Shown: positions 61,745-64,000 of the stretch, in pieces
Numbering within the stretch: the first letter of the stretch is position 1
How the letters are laid out: each line of letters opens with the position of its first letter
NCBI GenBank assembly: GCA_900769945.1
Contig: CAAGIO010000013.1
Span: 1-64,000, forward strand
Length of the DNA stretch: 64,000 nt
Source: Bacteroidales bacterium
Lineage (GTDB): Bacteria > Bacteroidota > Bacteroidia > Bacteroidales > F082
Direction of reading: 5' to 3'
Notes under the pieces: generated by a model
The model's database searches: none
Told to the model about the DNA's origin: nothing
What the model saw: only the letters and a program-made list of their open reading frames with translations
Made by a program: the position numbers and the translations under genes

Positions 61745-62013
61745 TTTATCTTGGCGTAAAGCTGGTGATTCAACAAGCTGACGTAATAAGGCTCAAGCTC
61801 CTCATAACATCCGGATTTTACTGCACATTGACCTTTATAATGAGCTATCAAAGCACATGTCTCTGCCTGTTCATACGTGTGCCCACATACCTTTGTCAGC
61901 GTATCTATCACATAATCAAAGGTGTTCACGTCATCATTCAGAAGAAGCAGGCTCCTCCCCTCATCGATTACCACCTCTGAACCAGTTCCGTATTCAAGTT
62001 TTTCCTGTTCCAT
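61741..62013 (-). CDS. clpS: ATP-dependent Clp protease adaptor ClpS
   Basis: The start is ATG 62013 (MEQEKLEYGTGSEVVIDEGR); longer readings begin in the promoter region. The 90-aa protein has the ClpS core LLLLNDDVNTFDYVIDTLTK, then GHTYEQAETCALIAHYKGQC and a C-terminal GCYEELEPYYVSLLNHQLY. ClpS delivers N-end-rule substrates to ClpAP or ClpCP; DD in the NDD motif is part of the N-degron pocket. The stop overlaps the RelA/SpoT start by 4 bp, so both are made from one mRNA. Confidence 0.9.
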   Translation of the reverse strand: MEQEKLEYGTGSEVVIDEGRSLLLLNDDVNTFDYVIDTLTKVCGHTYEQAETCALIAHYKGQCAVKSGCYEELEPYYVSLLNHQLYAKIK

Positions 62014-62031
62014 GACTAAAAAATAACTTTG

Positions 62032-62039
62032 CAAAGTTA
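62032..62039 (-). promoter_or_regulatory. -7 promoter element of clpS
   Basis: The minus strand reads TAACTTTG, a match to TAnnTTTG, about 18 bp before the clpS ATG. Confidence 0.5.
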
Positions 62040-62060
62040 CAAAAATTAATATAAAAACAC

Positions 62061-62068
62061 TATCTTTG
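62061..62068 (+). promoter_or_regulatory. -7 promoter element of the flippase gene
   Basis: TATCTTTG matches TAnnTTTG and precedes the flippase ATG (62132) by 63 bp. Confidence 0.45.
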
Positions 62069-62131
62069 CAACCTATTAAAAATATAATTAATAACAAATA
62101 GAATCGCATTTGGTTTTATCGAACTAATGAA

Positions 62132-63631
62132 ATGAATAACAAGTTCTTAAAGAATATTATCTTCCTTTTGTTTGTCAACCTCTTGATAAAACCGTTCTGG
62201 ATTCTTGGCGTTGACCGCGCCGTTCAGAATGCCGTGGGCGATACTTCTTACGGACTTTATCTCGCCATCTCGCAGTTCTCATACCTATTTTATATAATAC
62301 TTGACCTTGGGCTCACGAACTTCAACAGCAGGACCATTGCGCAAAACAAACATCTGCTGTCGAAGCATTTCGTAGGAATATCTCAAGCGAAAATCTTTCT
62401 CACCATCGTATATTTCTTTATCATCTTCATTGTAGGACTCCTTATCGGCTACAGGGGCGAACAGCTGAAGATGCTTGGTATTGTGGGAGTTAATCAGGTG
62501 CTGCTATCTCTCATACTGTATGTACGGTCAAATATCTCCGCCATTTTACTTTTCAAGACCGACAGCATTTTGTCAGTCCTCGACAGGGTGCTGATGATAT
62601 TGATATGCAGCTTCCTTCTCTGGTCGGGATTCATCCCTATCGAGAATTTCAATATTTATTTTTACATCTACTCGCAGACAGTATCCTATCTTGCGACACT
62701 GATAATCGCCGTCCTCATCGTATTGCGGCACACAGGCAGGCTTAAATTCAGGATTAATGTCCCTTTCGTTATTGTCATTATAAAGAAAGGTCTGCCTTAC
62801 GCTCTTTTAGTCCTGCTTATGAGTTTCTACAACCGTCTCGAACCAGTACTCATCGAGAGACTTCTGCCCGACGACATCGCTGCCACGCAGACAGGCATTT
62901 ACGCGAGAGCATGGAGGCTTTTCGATGCCGGAAACAACATCTCATACCTTTTCTCAGTGATTCTCCTACCACTCTTTGCCGCAATAATAAAAGAAGGACA
63001 GGACTTACAATCTCTTGTGAAACAGTCGTTTAGCATAATGCTTTCAATGACCGGCATAATCGCGATATTGTGCATTTTCTATAGCCGTAACTTTATGGAG
63101 ATAATGTACCCCCAACAACCCGGCGAGCCTTTCTCCTCTTTCATATACAGCCTTGACAACTCGTCAACAATATTAAAGATTTTGATGGGAAGCTTCGTCT
63201 CTATCTCAATAACCTATATCTTCGGCACACTTCTCACGGCAAACGGGAACCTCAAACAACTGAATATAGTGGCAGCAGTGGGTGTAGTCATCAACATAGC
63301 ACTGAATTTCATCTTCATACCGAGACTCTTAGCTATCGGTGCAGCTTTCACAAGCCTCTGCGTACAATTCGTGACTTGCGCAATACAGTTCTTCATTGCA
63401 AAAAAGACATTCAAACTCACCCTTGGAATAAAATTCTGGTGTAAGATAATGGTTTTCTTAGGCTTAACATGCATCACCACTTATCTTTCAACGAAGTTGC
63501 CAATAAACTGGATGGTATCGTTCGGCATCGCATTCATTTCAAGTATCATCTTGACTTTCTTGACAAAAATGTTAAGTTTCAACGAATTAAAAGAGCTCTT
63601 CCAATCTTCTTTACATAATATTAAGAAATAA
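62132..63631 (+). CDS. Wzx/MATE-like polysaccharide flippase
   Basis: This 499-aa protein has about fourteen membrane segments, starting with NIIFLLFVNLLIKPFWILGVD and including YGLYLAISQFSYLFYIILDL and GTLLTANGNLKQLNIVAAVG, the organisation of the MOP/polysaccharide_synt family. Such proteins flip undecaprenyl-linked sugar units across the inner membrane for capsule or O-antigen. No glycosyltransferase is in the window, but a chain-length determinant follows, so this is the edge of a surface polysaccharide locus. Substrate is unknown. Confidence 0.9.
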   Translation: MNNKFLKNIIFLLFVNLLIKPFWILGVDRAVQNAVGDTSYGLYLAISQFSYLFYIILDLGLTNFNSRTIAQNKHLLSKHFVGISQAKIFLTIVYFFIIFIVGLLIGYRGEQLKMLGIVGVNQVLLSLILYVRSNISAILLFKTDSILSVLDRVLMILICSFLLWSGFIPIENFNIYFYIYSQTVSYLATLIIAVLIVLRHTGRLKFRINVPFVIVIIKKGLPYALLVLLMSFYNRLEPVLIERLLPDDIAATQTGIYARAWRLFDAGNNISYLFSVILLPLFAAIIKEGQDLQSLVKQSFSIMLSMTGIIAILCIFYSRNFMEIMYPQQPGEPFSSFIYSLDNSSTILKILMGSFVSISITYIFGTLLTANGNLKQLNIVAAVGVVINIALNFIFIPRLLAIGAAFTSLCVQFVTCAIQFFIAKKTFKLTLGIKFWCKIMVFLGLTCITTYLSTKLPINWMVSFGIAFISSIILTFLTKMLSFNELKELFQSSLHNIKK

Positions 63632-63640
63632 TATTTTATG

Positions 63641-63673
63641 TTGTAAAACGTGTTACTTTTTTCACTATTTTTG
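63641..63673 (+). promoter_or_regulatory. Promoter of the chain-length determinant gene
   Basis: TTG at 63641-63643, a 22-bp spacer and TATTTTTG at 63666-63673 fit the consensus; the leader to ATG 63704 is about 25 nt. Confidence 0.5.
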
Positions 63674-63703
63674 TCAAAATAAAAAAAATCAACATTTTTA
63701 TAA

Positions 63704-64000
63704 ATGGATTCAAAAAGTATCATAAGAATACTACTAAAAAATAAAGTCGCGGTGATAATAATATTATCCGTAGCGACCGCCTGCGCAGTGATTTTTTCAT
63801 CAAAATCATTCATCAAGCCTCTTTACAAATCAATCACAACTCTTTATCCCACAACAACTTATTCCGTATCGAAAGCAATAATGAACACTAACGGCCTGAT
63901 ATATGTCGATCCATTGGAAATAGGCGAAGAAGCTCAGACCGACCAGATGATGCAGATTCTCAATTCTGGATTGATAAGAGACAAAATCATTGCAAAATAC
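63704..64000 (+). CDS. Wzz/chain-length determinant-like protein (5' part)
   Basis: The first 99 codons are in the window; the frame runs open to the edge. A basic start (MDSKSIIRILLKNKVAV) leads into a transmembrane segment (IIILSVATACAVIFSS, about residues 18-33) and a periplasmic start with KPLYKSITTLYPTTTYS, then EEAQTDQMMQILNSGLIRDK. This is the N-terminal layout of Wzz-type co-polymerases, which set the length of surface polysaccharide chains. Its place behind the flippase supports that. Confidence 0.75.
   Translation, partial: MDSKSIIRILLKNKVAVIIILSVATACAVIFSSKSFIKPLYKSITTLYPTTTYSVSKAIMNTNGLIYVDPLEIGEEAQTDQMMQILNSGLIRDKIIAKY

Overview
The window reads as a chromosomal segment of an anaerobic member of the Bacteroidetes, most likely Bacteroidales. 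The evidence is: promoters of the TTTG / TAnnTTTG type, cargo proteins with type IX secretion (T9SS) C-terminal sorting domains, lipoproteins, families typical of this phylum (DUF4293 next to rho, DUF3078, GreB-like MSRGFVK proteins, TonB-domain proteins), a class I hybrid-cluster protein and a lysine-fermentation operon. No species name can be given from the sequence alone. No prophage, complete insertion sequence or CRISPR array was seen.

Layout. 1-3.6 kb: the end of an unknown gene, a fibronectin-like lipoprotein, two overlapping flavoprotein genes, an array of about 85-bp tandem repeats built from ACAAC/GTTGT boxes, and two tRNA-Leu genes. 3.8-10.8 kb: a secreted subtilase, trmD, rplS, rlmB, a TonB-domain protein, a DUF3078 protein, a phosphodiesterase and a DUF4293 protein. 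10.9-18 kb: rho, a DNA-repair methyltransferase, a K+ channel with a zinc-ribbon tail, a DUF47-PiT phosphate transport pair and hcp. 18-27.3 kb: an RND efflux operon (adaptor, pump, TolC), a prolyl oligopeptidase and a second T9SS cargo protein. 27.6-37 kb: a lipocalin, then the lysine operon, transcribed leftward as CoA-transferase subunit A, kal, kce, kdd, kamA, a small membrane protein, kamB, kamC, kamD. 37-45 kb: a SulP transporter, a GreA/B-type protein with a Nudix-like tail, a 66-aa protein, an ECF sigma factor, uvrA and a Prx6-type peroxiredoxin. 45-51 kb: a second, diverged copy of the ACAAC/GTTGT repeat, a DUF1963 gene pair, a DUF3078 paralogue, a phosphosugar mutase and a solitary HsdR_N-type nuclease-like gene between long gene-free stretches. 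51-64 kb: a TPR lipoprotein, recA, nth, a DUF2007 protein, an acetyltransferase-like protein with a LolD-type ATPase, a long TPR protein, a cysteine desulfidase-family protein, clpS translationally coupled to a RelA/SpoT-family gene, and the start of a surface polysaccharide locus (flippase, chain-length determinant cut by the window end).

How the genes work together. The lysine operon encodes most of the route from lysine through beta-lysine and 3,5-diaminohexanoate to 3-keto-5-aminohexanoate, acetoacetate and the crotonyl-CoA level. It lacks two expected partners: the beta subunit of lysine 5,6-aminomutase (kamE) and the second CoA-transferase subunit. A strong terminator follows kamD, so these must be encoded elsewhere or be missing.

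The most interesting items are the two related palindromic repeat loci, the incomplete lysine operon with an inserted small membrane protein, the GreA/B-Nudix-like fusion, the zinc-ribbon K+ channel, the solitary nuclease-like gene, and a promoter-like site with no gene behind it.
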